Positions 1-8,111 of a stretch of DNA of 37,300 nucleotides are shown here, in pieces. The notes under the pieces are model-generated. The model saw only the letters and a list, made by a program, of their open reading frames with translations. It ran no database searches and was not told the origin of the DNA. The stretch's first letter is position 1. Each line of letters starts with the position of its first letter. This stretch comes from CAZALT01 sp964485515 (lineage in GTDB: Bacteria > Actinomycetota > Acidimicrobiia > Acidimicrobiales > Acidimicrobilacustridaceae). Both the position numbers and the translations under genes were made by a program. Location of the stretch: contig CAZALT010000010.1 in the NCBI GenBank assembly GCA_964485515.1, positions 1 to 37,300 of the forward strand, in the 5' to 3' direction.

Positions 1-1762
1 CCGGGCACACCTCGATGATCGGCCGGTCGCACAGCACCATGCCGCCCGAGTGGATCCCGAGGTGACGGGGGAAGTCGGCCACCTCGGCGGCGAGGGTGAG
101 CACCGCCTCGGGGATGTCGTGATCGCCCGTGGGGGCGGCGGACCAGCGATCGACCTGCTTGGCCCACGCGTCCTGCTGTCCGGTGGCATACCCGAGCGCC
201 TTGGCCATGTCGCGCAGCGCGGACCGACCCCGATAGGTGACGACGTTGGCGACCTGGGCCGCGTCGTGCCGGCCGTGCGTGTCGTAGACGTACTGGATGA
301 CCTCCTCGCGCCGGTCGCTCTCGATGTCGAGGTCGATGTCGGGCGGGCCGTCGCGCTCGGACGACAGGAACCGCTCGAACAGCAGACCGAGCTCGACGGC
401 GTCGGCCTTGGTGACCCCGAGGGCGAAGCACACCGCCGAGTTGGCCGCGGAGCCCCGGCCCTGGCAGAAGATGTCGTTGCGTCGGCAGAACTCGACGATG
501 TCCCACACGATGAGGAAGTAGCCGGGGAACCCCAGCTGGTCGATGACGTCGAGCTCGTGGTCGATCTGGGCCCACGCCCCCGCCACCCGCTCCCGGGACC
601 TCCGGCCGTAGCGGCGCTCGGCACCCTCCTCGACCAGGCGCCGGAGGTAGCCCATCTCGTCGAGTCCGTCGGGGCACGGGTAGGGCGGCAGCGCCGGGGC
701 GACGAGGTCGAGGTCGAAGGCGCACGCCCGACCCAGGTCTGCGGCCCGTTCGACCACCCCCGGATAGCGGGCGAAGCGCCGGGCCTGCTCGAACCCGGAC
801 CGCAGGTGGGCCCCGGCCGAGGCGGGCAGCCATCCTTCGAGCTCGTCGAGCGAACGACGCGAGCGCACCGCGGCGAGCGCCGTGGCCAAGGGACGCCGGG
901 CCGGGGTGGCGTAGTGCACGTTGTTGGTGGCCACGGCATCGATGCCGGCCTCGCCGGCGACCACGGCGAGGGCGTCGTTGCGCACGCTGTCGAGCGGATC
1001 ACCGTGGTCCCACAGCTCGACGGCGACGTTGGACCGGCCGAAGGCCTCGCTGAGCCGGAGCAGCTCCTTGCGAGCCGCGGCGGGACCGTGGTCGACGAGC
1101 GCCTTGGGGACCGAACCCTTTCGGCATCCGGTGAGGACCACCCAGTGGTCACGATCCTGAGCCGGCGAACCGGCTCCCCCGATGGCCGACAGCTCGGCGA
1201 CGGACAGCCGGGGCGCACCCTTGCCGCCGCGCAGCTGCGCCTCGCTGATGGCCCGGGCCAACAGGGCGTAGCCGCGGGGATCGCGGGCCAGCACCACCAA
1301 GTGGGACTCCCCCGCTCCGCTCTTGCCCTCTGGTGTCCCCGCACCCGCTGGGGCACTGGCCTGGGCCCCCGGGTCGGGATCGCCCACCGGAGCGGCGGTG
1401 CGGCCGAGGGTGAGCTCGGCGCCGAACACGGTGGGGAGCCCCAGCTCGCGGGCGGCCCGGGCGACGCGGACCACGCCGTAGAACCCGTCGTGGTCGGTGA
1501 CGGCCAGCGCCTCGAGCTCGAGCCGGGTGGCCTCCTCGGCCAACTCCTCGGGATGGGACGCCCCGTCGAGGAAGCTGAAGTTGGTGTGGCAGTGCAGCTC
1601 GGCGTAGCGGTGCCGGGAGCCCCCGGATCGACCAGTCGGCCGGGCAGGCGTGCCGGCCGGGCGCTCGGAGGGCGTTCGCTGGGGCGACACCGGTTGCGGA
1701 TTGCGCCCCGAAAGACGACCTTCGAGCTCCTTCCAGGGGACCGCAGGGTTGCCGAAAGCCAT
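1..1762 (-). CDS. dnaE2: Error-prone DNA polymerase DnaE2 (N-terminal part, runs off window)
   Basis: Encodes the translesion C-family polymerase that does mutagenic DNA synthesis in the SOS response with ImuA' and ImuB. About 587 N-terminal residues are visible; the family is usually a little over 1000, so the rest lies left of base 1. The N-terminal PHP domain reads AELHCHTNFSFLDGASHPEE and then VTDHDGFYG. The polymerase core shows GRGSAANSAVCF and the catalytic-aspartate block PDIDLDIESDRREE. I chose ATG 1762 because the PHP domain follows within about 50 residues and a LexA box lies 12 nt upstream. It sits 44 nt downstream of imuB on the same strand but has its own LexA box, so it can be induced separately. 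I see no frameshift. Confidence 0.95.
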   Translation of the reverse strand, partial: MAFGNPAVPWKELEGRLSGRNPQPVSPQRTPSERPAGTPARPTGRSGGSRHRYAELHCHTNFSFLDGASHPEELAEEATRLELEALAVTDHDGFYGVVRVARAARELGLPTVFGAELTLGRTAAPVGDPDPGAQASAPAGAGTPEGKSGAGESHLVVLARDPRGYALLARAISEAQLRGGKGAPRLSVAELSAIGGAGSPAQDRDHWVVLTGCRKGSVPKALVDHGPAAARKELLRLSEAFGRSNVAVELWDHGDPLDSVRNDALAVVAGEAGIDAVATNNVHYATPARRPLATALAAVRSRRSLDELEGWLPASAGAHLRSGFEQARRFARYPGVVERAADLGRACAFDLDLVAPALPPYPCPDGLDEMGYLRRLVEEGAERRYGRRSRERVAGAWAQIDHELDVIDQLGFPGYFLIVWDIVEFCRRNDIFCQGRGSAANSAVCFALGVTKADAVELGLLFERFLSSERDGPPDIDLDIESDRREEVIQYVYDTHGRHDAAQVANVVTYRGRSALRDMAKALGYATGQQDAWAKQVDRWSAAPTGDHDIPEAVLTLAAEVADFPRHLGIHSGGMVLCDRPIIEVCP

Positions 1763-1774
1763 ACCCGCACGGTA

Positions 1775-1790
1775 TCGAACATCTGTTCGC
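1775..1790 (-). promoter_or_regulatory. LexA/SOS box upstream of dnaE2
   Basis: TCGAAC-ATCT-GTTCG matches the actinobacterial LexA operator (TCGAAC, 4-nt spacer, GTTCGA) except for its last base. It ends 12 nt before the dnaE2 ATG. The second box in this window has almost the same geometry in front of imuA'. Confidence 0.9.
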
Positions 1791-1806
1791 TCTTCCAGGG
1801 GGCACT

Positions 1807-3501
1807 TCAGTCGTAGCTGGCCTCGACCGACCAGCGGCCTCGCTCGACCACGAGGAGGTGGGCGCGGCCGGCGGCGACGATCTGGAGGCGGGCCCGGCGA
1901 CGGTGGCCGGCGTGGTCCCACCACCGTTCGTCGGCGGGCCAGGGCCCGGCCCAGCACTCGATGGGCAACCAGGGACCCCGCTTGCGACCTGGATCTCGGC
2001 CGGTCTCCAGGCGGAGCTCGGCCGGCTCGGAGCTGAGCAGGCCCCGCCCGTCGACGACGAGCAGGGCGCCGGTGCGGTCGATCACCTCGGCGGGCACCGG
2101 TTCGCGGTGCACCGTCGCCGGCGCCGGATCGGGGACCTGGCCGGGCCACGGCGGCCCGAGCGCACCCGGCACCACGCACGACCGGTCGTCGGGTTCGATC
2201 GACGAGGCGGGCACGGCCACGACTCGTTCACCCGGGCCACGACCGCCCCTCCACTCGGGCACCTGGACGGCATCGTGGCCGAGCATGCCCTGCACCCGGG
2301 CGATGGCCCGCACCGCCCGATCGGTCGAGCCCGACTCGCCGCCCCAGAACCCGAGCTGTCGACCCTTCGCGGCGGTCACCTCGTCGGGTGCCAGCACCAG
2401 CCGGGCCACCCCGGACGACGGCCGGAGGTGAGCCGGCCCGTTCAGCCACCCGTCGAGCTGCCACCGGAGACGATCGGCGACAGCCCCCGCACCGAGCGCA
2501 CCCTCGTGACGCCACAGCCGTTCGACGACCTCACCGTGTTCGGTCTCGACCGCGACGAGCACCCGGGTGCAGGCCAGGCCCAGTGCCCCCAGTCGCTCGT
2601 GGAAGTCGTCGGCCGCGGCCTTGGCCGCGAACGCCGCGGTGTCGACCCGCTCGGCCGGGGGATCGAGATCGACGGCGACCCGCAGGTCGGGTGCAGGAGG
2701 CCGGGTGCCGGGTGGGACCTCGTCGAGACCTCGGGCGAGCCGGTGCAGCTCCTGACCCTCGAGCCCGAACCGTCCGACGACATCGGAGGCTGGGAGCTCG
2801 GCGAAGGCCCCGAGCGTGTGCAGGCCCAACCGCACGAGCACGTCGGTGAGCGCGGGATGCTCCAGCACACCGATGGGGAGCGGGGCGAGGAACGCCGCCG
2901 TGGCCCCCGGCTCGACGACCCGGATCCCCGACCCCGGCTCACCCGACCCCGGCGCGCCGTCGCCCGACCCCGGCTCACCCGACCCCGGCTCACCCGACCC
3001 TGGCTCACCCGACCCCAGCGCGCCGTCGCCCGAGGACCGGGAGGCGAGGCAGGCCGCGAAGGGACCGTCGGCGATCCCGACGCACACCTGGTTGGGCCAA
3101 CCCAGCTCGGACAGCACGGCATCGACGCGGTCCACGATCCCGGCAGCAAGCACCTGCTCGCCGCCGAAGTAGCGGGCTGGTCCCCGGGTGGGGAAGGCAC
3201 AGAGCCCCGAACCAGAGAGCTCGATGCGTGGCGTGAAGGCCTCGACGGCGCGCACGACGGGCTCGAAGACCCGCCTCTCTCGGGCGAGGTCGCGATCGTG
3301 CACCACGACGTGCGAGCAACGGCCCTGGGCCTCGCGCCGGCGCATGCCCACGCCGACCCCCTGCGCCCGAGCCGCGGGGGTTGCCGCCACCACCCGGTTG
3401 GCCCACACGACGACGGCCGGCTCCTCGGGCACCGCACCGAGCGCCACGGCCGGCCAGTCGGGGCACCGCACGACGAGCGTGCGCACCGGTCGGCGGCTCA
3501 T
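1807..3501 (-). CDS. imuB: ImuB, Y-family polymerase-like mutasome hub
   Basis: A 564-aa DinB/Y-family homologue. In mycobacteria ImuB is catalytically inactive and links DnaE2 to the beta clamp. The N-terminus RTLVVRCPDWPAVALG and the segment AFTPRIELSGSGLCAFPTRG fit the family. A clamp-binding-like motif QLGFWG sits near residues 383-388, comparable to the QLPLWG motif of mycobacterial ImuB. Residues about 155-192 are an unusual Gly/Ser/Glu/Pro repeat (GSGEP units) encoded by imperfect 15-bp tandem repeats at 2925-3035. ATG 3501 overlaps the imuA' stop as ATGA, giving translational coupling, so I preferred it to the upstream start that opens the reading frame further. The gene is presumably SOS-induced from the LexA box ahead of imuA'. 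Confidence 0.92.
   Translation of the reverse strand: MSRRPVRTLVVRCPDWPAVALGAVPEEPAVVVWANRVVAATPAARAQGVGVGMRRREAQGRCSHVVVHDRDLARERRVFEPVVRAVEAFTPRIELSGSGLCAFPTRGPARYFGGEQVLAAGIVDRVDAVLSELGWPNQVCVGIADGPFAACLASRSSGDGALGSGEPGSGEPGSGEPGSGDGAPGSGEPGSGIRVVEPGATAAFLAPLPIGVLEHPALTDVLVRLGLHTLGAFAELPASDVVGRFGLEGQELHRLARGLDEVPPGTRPPAPDLRVAVDLDPPAERVDTAAFAAKAAADDFHERLGALGLACTRVLVAVETEHGEVVERLWRHEGALGAGAVADRLRWQLDGWLNGPAHLRPSSGVARLVLAPDEVTAAKGRQLGFWGGESGSTDRAVRAIARVQGMLGHDAVQVPEWRGGRGPGERVVAVPASSIEPDDRSCVVPGALGPPWPGQVPDPAPATVHREPVPAEVIDRTGALLVVDGRGLLSSEPAELRLETGRDPGRKRGPWLPIECWAGPWPADERWWDHAGHRRRARLQIVAAGRAHLLVVERGRWSVEASYD
2925..3035. repeat. 15-bp tandem repeats inside imuB
   Basis: Imperfect units of acccgaccccggctc encode GSGEP on the minus strand and are interrupted by two GSGDGAP-type or GSGDGAL-type variants. 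All copies preserve the imuB frame. Copy number could vary by slippage in 15-bp (5-residue) steps without breaking the protein. Confidence 0.85.
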
Positions 3502-4301
3502 GACGCCTCGCTTCGGCGTTCTGGCTGGGAAGAGACGCCGTATGACCCGGGTCTTCCCAGCCAGAACGTGTCGTGTCGGCGGCGGGCGGCGGCGCGGCGG
3601 CCCTCGGCCTCGACCGCGACCTGCCGGGCCCGGAGGTGGCCGTGACCCTGGCCCAGCCCCTCCCACCTCTGGGTGCGGGAGGTCAGCGAGAGGTCGACCG
3701 GCAACCCGTGGCCCGGGCGGTGGGCGTCGGGATCATGGGCCTGGTCGACCACGACGATCACCGACCCCCGCTCGCGCAGGCGGGACCCCAGGCGCCGAGC
3801 GGCCGTGGGCGTGAGCCGGTAAGGGGGTGCGACCAGCAGGCAGTCGACCGCCCCGACCAGCGCGGCGACGACCGGACCCCACTGGCCCGGTTCCAGGTCG
3901 GGCACGAGCACCAACCGTTCGAGCACGACCCCCAGCTCGGCCGCGGCGGCCAAGCCGAGCGACGGCAGGCCGACCGCCGCGGTCCACGACCCTGCCTCGG
4001 ACGCCTCGGCCACGAGCCGCAGAGCCAGCGACACCGCGGCGTCGCCCTGCACCGACAGCGCGGTGCCTCGACGCAGGGCACCCCCGGGCAGCAGGTCGAC
4101 GAACAGGTGGGCGACGGGCAGGACCTGCTCGCGGGCCAGCGCCCGGGGCCGAACCCGTTCGATCAGCTCCATGCCGAGCGCCTCGAGCCCGGGACCAGGC
4201 CCAGGCCCAGGCCCAGGCCCAGGCCCAGATCGATCCTCGGACGAGACCTCCGGTTCGATCTCCGGTTCGATCTCCGGTTGGACGACCTCGGCGAACCCCA
4301 C
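3498..4301 (-). CDS. imuA': ImuA' (RecA-like accessory mutasome protein)
   Basis: A 267-aa protein placed directly before imuB and sharing an ATGA overlap with it. The fold is RecA/SulA-like, but the expected P-loop stretch reads GDAAVSLAL with no GKT, so ATP binding is doubtful, as known for ImuA-type proteins. The segments LFVDLLPGGALRRGTALSVQ and VVVDQAHDP resemble the ImuA family. The N-terminus (about residues 9-38) is low complexity: EIEPEIEPEV from a 12-bp repeat, then a Gly-Pro run from a hexanucleotide repeat. The start I chose is GTG 4301, 11 nt after the LexA box. ATG 4172 would drop the low-complexity region and is a real alternative. Function is assigned mainly from context plus moderate family similarity. 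Confidence 0.8.
   Translation of the reverse strand: MGFAEVVQPEIEPEIEPEVSSEDRSGPGPGPGPGPGPGLEALGMELIERVRPRALAREQVLPVAHLFVDLLPGGALRRGTALSVQGDAAVSLALRLVAEASEAGSWTAAVGLPSLGLAAAAELGVVLERLVLVPDLEPGQWGPVVAALVGAVDCLLVAPPYRLTPTAARRLGSRLRERGSVIVVVDQAHDPDAHRPGHGLPVDLSLTSRTQRWEGLGQGHGHLRARQVAVEAEGRRAAARRRHDTFWLGRPGSYGVSSQPERRSEAS
4192..4280. repeat. Hexanucleotide and 12-bp microsatellites in the imuA' 5' end
   Basis: Bases about 4192-4228 carry roughly six copies of ccaggc, coding a Gly-Pro run. Bases 4252-4280 carry about two and a half copies of ggttcgatctcc, coding EIEP. Both units are multiples of 3, so slippage would change protein length without frameshifting. Confidence 0.8.
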
Positions 4302-4312
4302 GACCGCCAGTC

Positions 4313-4328
4313 TCGAACATCTGTTCGA
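4313..4328 (-). promoter_or_regulatory. Perfect LexA/SOS box upstream of imuA'-imuB
   Basis: TCGAAC-ATCT-GTTCGA has fully palindromic 6-bp arms identical to the actinobacterial LexA consensus. It lies 11 nt before the chosen GTG start of imuA', so the transcript is either very short-leadered or starts at the gene. Confidence 0.93.
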
Positions 4329-4514
4329 GAATTTGCAATGTCGGTCGTGCTGCAGATCACGTGCGCCACGAGCGTGCCGTCGCGTGGTTCACGAACACCG
4401 AGCCCGATCTGGCAACCTGCCCCGTCACCGAGGGCACCTTGCTGCACTTCTTGATCCGGGAAGGCCAGCACGCCACGACGCGGCCTCGCAACGGAGCGAA
4501 GTGAAGCCCCCGGA

Positions 4515-4799
4515 TCAGTCTCGGTAGAAGAGGAAGACGTCTTCGAGCGTCTTCTTGAGCCCACCCGGGTTCATCGTGCCGAGGTGCACGGTGACCACGT
4601 TGCTGTTGACGTGGACGGTCTCGACCGGTCCCCACTCGAAGATGGCCCGGGCAACCTGGTCGACCGGTCGGTCGGACTGGACGTCGTCGAGGGAGCGATA
4701 GATCTCGTGCCCCATGCCCGACAACGGGCGGTTCGTCTCATAGCGGACGATGCCCGGGGTGGACGACGGCTTCTCGATGACGGTGACTGGCTGGCCCAT
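4515..4799 (-). CDS. Nfu/NifU N-terminal (scaffold) domain-like protein
   Basis: A 94-aa protein whose layout fits the Nfu_N domain. It has an N-terminal beta strand VTVIEKPSSTPGIVRYETNR, a middle helix around DRPVDQVARAIFEWG, and a terminal VETVHVNSNVVTVHL strand pair. The C-terminal cysteine-bearing NifU domain of full Nfu proteins is absent and there are no cysteines, so it cannot hold an Fe-S cluster by itself. The role is unknown; protein-protein contact in Fe-S assembly is only a guess. It is followed by the 213-bp SOS promoter region of imuA' on the same strand and lies 12 nt after the membrane-protein gene, so those two are probably co-transcribed. Confidence 0.7.
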   Translation of the reverse strand: MGQPVTVIEKPSSTPGIVRYETNRPLSGMGHEIYRSLDDVQSDRPVDQVARAIFEWGPVETVHVNSNVVTVHLGTMNPGGLKKTLEDVFLFYRD

Positions 4800-4811
4800 G
4801 AGGTGCCGAGA

Positions 4812-5219
4812 CTAGTGGGCGGTCGCGGGCGCGGACCATCTCGCGACGGCCTCGCGGGCGGGCAACGCGGCGAGGCCGATCGAGACGAGGCCGAGCACGA
4901 CGTGCACGACCTTGAACGCCACCGTGTTGTCGGACAGGCCGATGGTGACGAAGCGGACACCCCACACGACCGTGGTCCACGCCGCGAACAGGGCGACGAA
5001 CCCGGCCCAGGCGCGATCGAACACCGCGCCACGCCAAAGGCGGACGAGCAGCACCGCCGATCCCGTGGCGAAGACGAGGAAGATCACGGCGAAGACGATC
5101 GAGGTCACCTTGTCGGTGGTCGACTCCGTCCCTCCGAGGGCGTTGGAGATCCGGGTCGTCCACACGTACGTGGTCCAGGCTGCGAGGGCCCCGAGGGCCC
5201 AGCGGGCGGCGCGCGTCAT
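4812..5219 (-). CDS. Small four-helix integral membrane protein, unknown function
   Basis: A 135-aa protein with four hydrophobic segments: about residues 4-22 (ARWALGALAAWTTYVW), 34-57 (SIVFAVIFLVFATGSAVLLV), 69-91 (WAGFVALFAAWTTVVWGV) and 98-120 (VVHVVLGLVSIGLAAL). The two WTT(Y/V)VW motifs suggest an internal duplication of a two-helix unit. I chose ATG 5219 (MTRAARW) because it places a positive N-terminus directly before helix 1; an upstream extension to 5303 is possible but not membrane-like. The family is not recognised. It is divergent from the desaturase gene and probably shares an operon with the Nfu_N-like gene. Confidence 0.65.
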   Translation of the reverse strand: MTRAARWALGALAAWTTYVWTTRISNALGGTESTTDKVTSIVFAVIFLVFATGSAVLLVRLWRGAVFDRAWAGFVALFAAWTTVVWGVRFVTIGLSDNTVAFKVVHVVLGLVSIGLAALPAREAVARWSAPATAH

Positions 5220-5366
5220 GATCAGACGGTACCGACTCGGTCGCCACACCTCCCAAGCGAGGGGAAACCTCGGTCCGGTGCAGATCGAGGAACCCCAGGT
5301 CAAGCCGGTCGCGCGACGTACGTGACACGTGACCGCCCGTCGAGGACAACTCGTTGCTGGACGCCC

Positions 5367-5384
5367 CTACCGACTGGTCGGTAG
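5367..5384. promoter_or_regulatory. Palindromic operator upstream of the desaturase gene (TetR-type)
   Basis: CTACCGAC-TG-GTCGGTAG has perfect 8-bp arms around a 2-bp centre and ends 10 nt before the desaturase ATG. Symmetry and size fit a TetR-family operator. No regulator gene is adjacent, so the cognate protein is unknown. Confidence 0.7.
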
Positions 5385-5394
5385 GCTGACGGAC

Positions 5395-6540
5395 ATGACG
5401 GTCACCGACACGCCAAACCCAGCTCTGACCTCATCGGACGCTCCCTCGGGCCGCGACCGGAACCCCGACGACAAGCCGGGCTCGCTCCTGCCGGTCATCC
5501 GCGTCATCCCCAAGAGCGCGTATGACAACCCCACCTGGAAGGGCCTCGCCTACTTCGCCCGCGACACCGTGCTGTACGTCGCGATCGTCGCCGGGCTGAT
5601 CCTGTTCGACAACCCGCTCGTCACCGTCGTGCTGTGGTTCTTCTCGGCGCTCGTCGTGTCCGGCCTGTTCATCATCGGCCACGACGCCGCCCACGAGGCG
5701 CTGTTCAAGAGCAAGCGCCTCAACTCGGTCATCGGCCACCTCTCCATGCTCCCGAGCTGGCACGTCTACGAGGGTTGGGTGCTGGGGCACAACCGCATCC
5801 ACCACAAGTACACCGTGCGCCAGGGCTTCGACTTCGTGTGGCACCCCTACACGCCCGAGCAGTTCGAGGCGATGAGCGGGTTCGCCAAGCTCCGCCATCG
5901 CATCGAGTGGTCGTGGGCCGGCTCGGGCCTCTACTACCTGCGCGAGGTGTGGTGGCACAAGATGATGGTGGGCAAGCCGCCGGCCCGCTGGGTCAAGCCC
6001 ATCCGCCGCGACCGCTTCATCGTGCTCGGCTTCATCGTGGCATCGTCGCTGCTGCTCGGCTGGGCCGGCTTCGCCCACTACGGCACCGTCGTCGGTGCCC
6101 TCTGGATGATCGTCAAGGTGCTGGTGGTCCCGTTCCTGGCCTTCAGCTTCGTGATCGGCTCGTTCGTCCACGTCCACCACGTGCAGCCCGACATCCGCTG
6201 GTGGCCCCGCCGCGAGTGGACCAAGTTCAAGGGCCAGATGGAGGGCACCACCATCCTGCGGGCCCCTCCCGGCATGAACTTCTTCGTCCACTGGATCATG
6301 GTGCACATCCCCCACCACGTGGACATGCGCATCCCGATGTACAAGCTCGAGGAAGCCGCCACCGCCATCAAAGAGGCCTACCCGGACACCGTCCACGACG
6401 ACAAGCTCCGCTTCCGCGACTTCATGGCCAACACCCGACAGTGCAAGCTCTACGACTTCGAGCAGGGCCGGTGGTACTCCTACGCCGAGGCCGCCGCGTT
6501 GCCGAAGTCCGACGTCACGGCCGAGCCCTCCGCCGCCTGA
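5395..6540 (+). CDS. Membrane fatty acid desaturase
   Basis: A 381-aa di-iron fatty acid desaturase that would introduce a double bond into an acyl chain in the membrane. The three histidine boxes are intact: HDAAH (residues 96-100), HNRIHH (132-137) and HIPHH (304-308). Hydrophobic segments occur about 57-72, 75-95, 207-225 and 233-257. ATG 5395 lies 10 nt after the palindromic operator; an upstream start at 5329 would place the operator inside the coding region, so I rejected it. Family proteins act with ferredoxin or rubredoxin reductants, and none is encoded nearby. Third codon positions are almost all G/C, as in neighbours. Substrate and regiospecificity cannot be read from the sequence. 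Confidence 0.92.
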   Translation: MTVTDTPNPALTSSDAPSGRDRNPDDKPGSLLPVIRVIPKSAYDNPTWKGLAYFARDTVLYVAIVAGLILFDNPLVTVVLWFFSALVVSGLFIIGHDAAHEALFKSKRLNSVIGHLSMLPSWHVYEGWVLGHNRIHHKYTVRQGFDFVWHPYTPEQFEAMSGFAKLRHRIEWSWAGSGLYYLREVWWHKMMVGKPPARWVKPIRRDRFIVLGFIVASSLLLGWAGFAHYGTVVGALWMIVKVLVVPFLAFSFVIGSFVHVHHVQPDIRWWPRREWTKFKGQMEGTTILRAPPGMNFFVHWIMVHIPHHVDMRIPMYKLEEAATAIKEAYPDTVHDDKLRFRDFMANTRQCKLYDFEQGRWYSYAEAAALPKSDVTAEPSAA

Positions 6541-6548
6541 CCGTTCCC

Positions 6549-6572
6549 TGCGCTTCTGCGCTTCTGCGCTTC
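6549..6572. repeat. Three tandem copies of TGCGCTTC
   Basis: A perfect 8-bp unit is repeated three times in the short convergent gap between the desaturase gene and rnhB. I see no classical terminator hairpin there. Confidence 0.8.
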
Positions 6573-6611
6573 TGGCGTGGATCTCGGGAAACGACCAACC
6601 CTCTCCCGCTG

Positions 6612-7352
6612 CTACGACGCCTCGAACAACTCGAGCTGAGGTGCTTCGGGGGCCGACCAGGTCGGCGCGATCCGGGGCACCCCCGACCACGGGATGGTGT
6701 CCATGAACACCCAACTGCGGCGGTGGATCGACGTGGGCCCCATGCCGGCCAGCGCCATGCGGTGACGGGGGCACGGGTAGCCCTTGTTGAACTCGAAGTC
6801 GAAGCCCGGGTAGTGCTCGGCCTCGGCCCGCATGAAGCGATCGCGGGTGACCTTCGCCAGGATCGACGCCGCGGCGATCGACAGGCAGGTGCGATCGCCC
6901 TTGACGATCATGCGGGTGTTGGGCACGCCAAGGAAGTTCCACCGGCCGTCGACGAGCGCCGCGTCCGGCACCACCCCGAGCGCGTCGACCGCCCGGCGAG
7001 CCGCGAGGCGCTGGGCCTCGGACATGCCCAGCTCGTCGCACTCGTCGTGGCTGGCGCTGCCGACTCCCCACGCAACCGCCCAGTCCTTGATGCGGTCGAA
7101 CAGCGCCTCACGCTCACGCTCCGTGAGCAGCTTGGAGTCCCGCACCTTGTTGACCCGCCTGTCGCGAGGGAGCACGACCGCGCCGATCGTGAGGGGCCCG
7201 GCCCACGACCCGCGGCCCACCTCGTCGACTCCGATCACGTGCTCGTGGCCCTCGTCCCACAGCTCGCGTTCGTTGCGCAGCGAGGGCGAGGCGTGCTTGA
7301 GCGCCTTGCGGAGCTGGGGTGCGGTGCCGGATCGGGGACGCGTCGCAGCCAT
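6612..7352 (-). CDS. rnhB: Ribonuclease HII
   Basis: A 246-aa RNase HII that cuts the RNA strand of RNA-DNA hybrids and removes misincorporated ribonucleotides. Signature segments are intact: GVDEVGRGSWAGPL (catalytic D43-E44), VRDSKLLTERER, LVDGRW (D135), and AAASILAKVTRDR with its late catalytic Asp. It ends with the typical GYPCPRHRMAL-like block. ATG 7352 gives a short basic N-terminus before the domain; a longer start at 7478 only adds Ser-rich sequence. It converges with the desaturase gene and is transcribed away from the 379-bp region to its right. Confidence 0.95.
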   Translation of the reverse strand: MAATRPRSGTAPQLRKALKHASPSLRNERELWDEGHEHVIGVDEVGRGSWAGPLTIGAVVLPRDRRVNKVRDSKLLTEREREALFDRIKDWAVAWGVGSASHDECDELGMSEAQRLAARRAVDALGVVPDAALVDGRWNFLGVPNTRMIVKGDRTCLSIAAASILAKVTRDRFMRAEAEHYPGFDFEFNKGYPCPRHRMALAGMGPTSIHRRSWVFMDTIPWSGVPRIAPTWSAPEAPQLELFEAS

Positions 7353-7731
7353 GGTCGGCAAGGTAGCCGCGGCCGACGACGGTGTCCGCGCCACCCACGG
7401 ACCCGACGATGACGATGACGATGACGTCAGCGATCTGGACGCTGCGGTCAGGGGGCCGAAAGAATGCGGCCCGACCAACCGCTCGGGTTTCCACGATGTG
7501 GCGAGCGGGAAAACCCTCGTTACATCTCGGAGGCGGGAAGCGAAACTCGCCCGGAAGCGCTATCGGTCGTCGCGCCACGGCGCGACGATCGAACCTGACC
7601 GACGACCAGGCCCACCACCGATCGGGCCGACCCACCACCGATCGGGCCGGCCCACCGATGATCAGGCCGGCCTCTAGGCCGCTAGACCGCTCGACCGCTC
7701 GACCGCCGCACTCCCCCGATGGACGAAGACC
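7353..7731. other. Intergenic region between rnhB and the small ORF
   Basis: No convincing gene in 379 bp. It contains a run of GATGAC repeats (about 7406-7427), a small hairpin GGGCCG/CGGCCC at 7453-7472, and three to four 20-bp tandem units at 7591-7670. It must carry the divergent promoters of rnhB and the 7732 gene. I cannot place -10/-35 boxes with confidence. Confidence 0.5.
7611..7670. repeat. 20-bp minisatellite
   Basis: Two near-identical units of CCCACCACCGATCGGGCCG plus one base (7611-7630 and 7631-7650) are followed by a degenerate third copy (7651-7670). A weaker copy precedes them at 7591-7610. Confidence 0.8.
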
Positions 7732-8076
7732 ATGCGAACCGCTGAGCTCACCTTGCCCCCCACCGAACAACCCGAACCGCGCTCCGATGCCGAGCGGCAG
7801 ATGGCAGCCGAACCGCGGATCCCCGCCGAGCCGAAGAGCCCGGTCGAGCCGCGCCCGCCGGTCGAGCCGACTCCCTCCACCGAGCTGCTGGCATCGGGCA
7901 CCCGCGTCGACGTCCGCAACCGCCTGGACGGTCGCTGGGCGAAGGGCTTCGAGGTCGTCGAGTCCTCCGCCGACGGCTACCAGCTCCGCCGCACCTCCGA
8001 CGGCTTCACCCTGCCGATGGTGTTCGCCACCGCCGACGTCCGTCCGGAACGCCGCCGGTCCAACTGGTGGTATTGA
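7732..8076 (+). CDS. Small protein of unknown function ending in WWY
   Basis: A 114-aa protein with two parts. Residues 1-50 are Pro/Glu-rich and probably disordered (PAEPKSPVEPRPPVEPTPS). Residues about 54-108 form a compact beta-rich domain: GTRVDVRNRLDGRWAKGFEV, GYQLRRTSDGFTLPMVF, ATADVRPERRR. The pattern of short strands with Gly/Asp turns resembles SH3/Tudor-like barrels, which is structural inference only. The C-terminus RRRSNWWY is distinctive. Codon bias (G/C at third positions) supports a real gene. It stands alone between rnhB and the convergent vapBC module. Confidence 0.7.
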   Translation: MRTAELTLPPTEQPEPRSDAERQMAAEPRIPAEPKSPVEPRPPVEPTPSTELLASGTRVDVRNRLDGRWAKGFEVVESSADGYQLRRTSDGFTLPMVFATADVRPERRRSNWWY

Positions 8077-8111
8077 CCACATCGCCGCGCGCGACCCGGA
8101 CGGCGGCGGCC

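Noticed and set aside
50..1816. 588-aa plus-strand ORF
   Set aside because: It is the antisense shadow of dnaE2; the minus strand carries the PHP and polymerase motifs.
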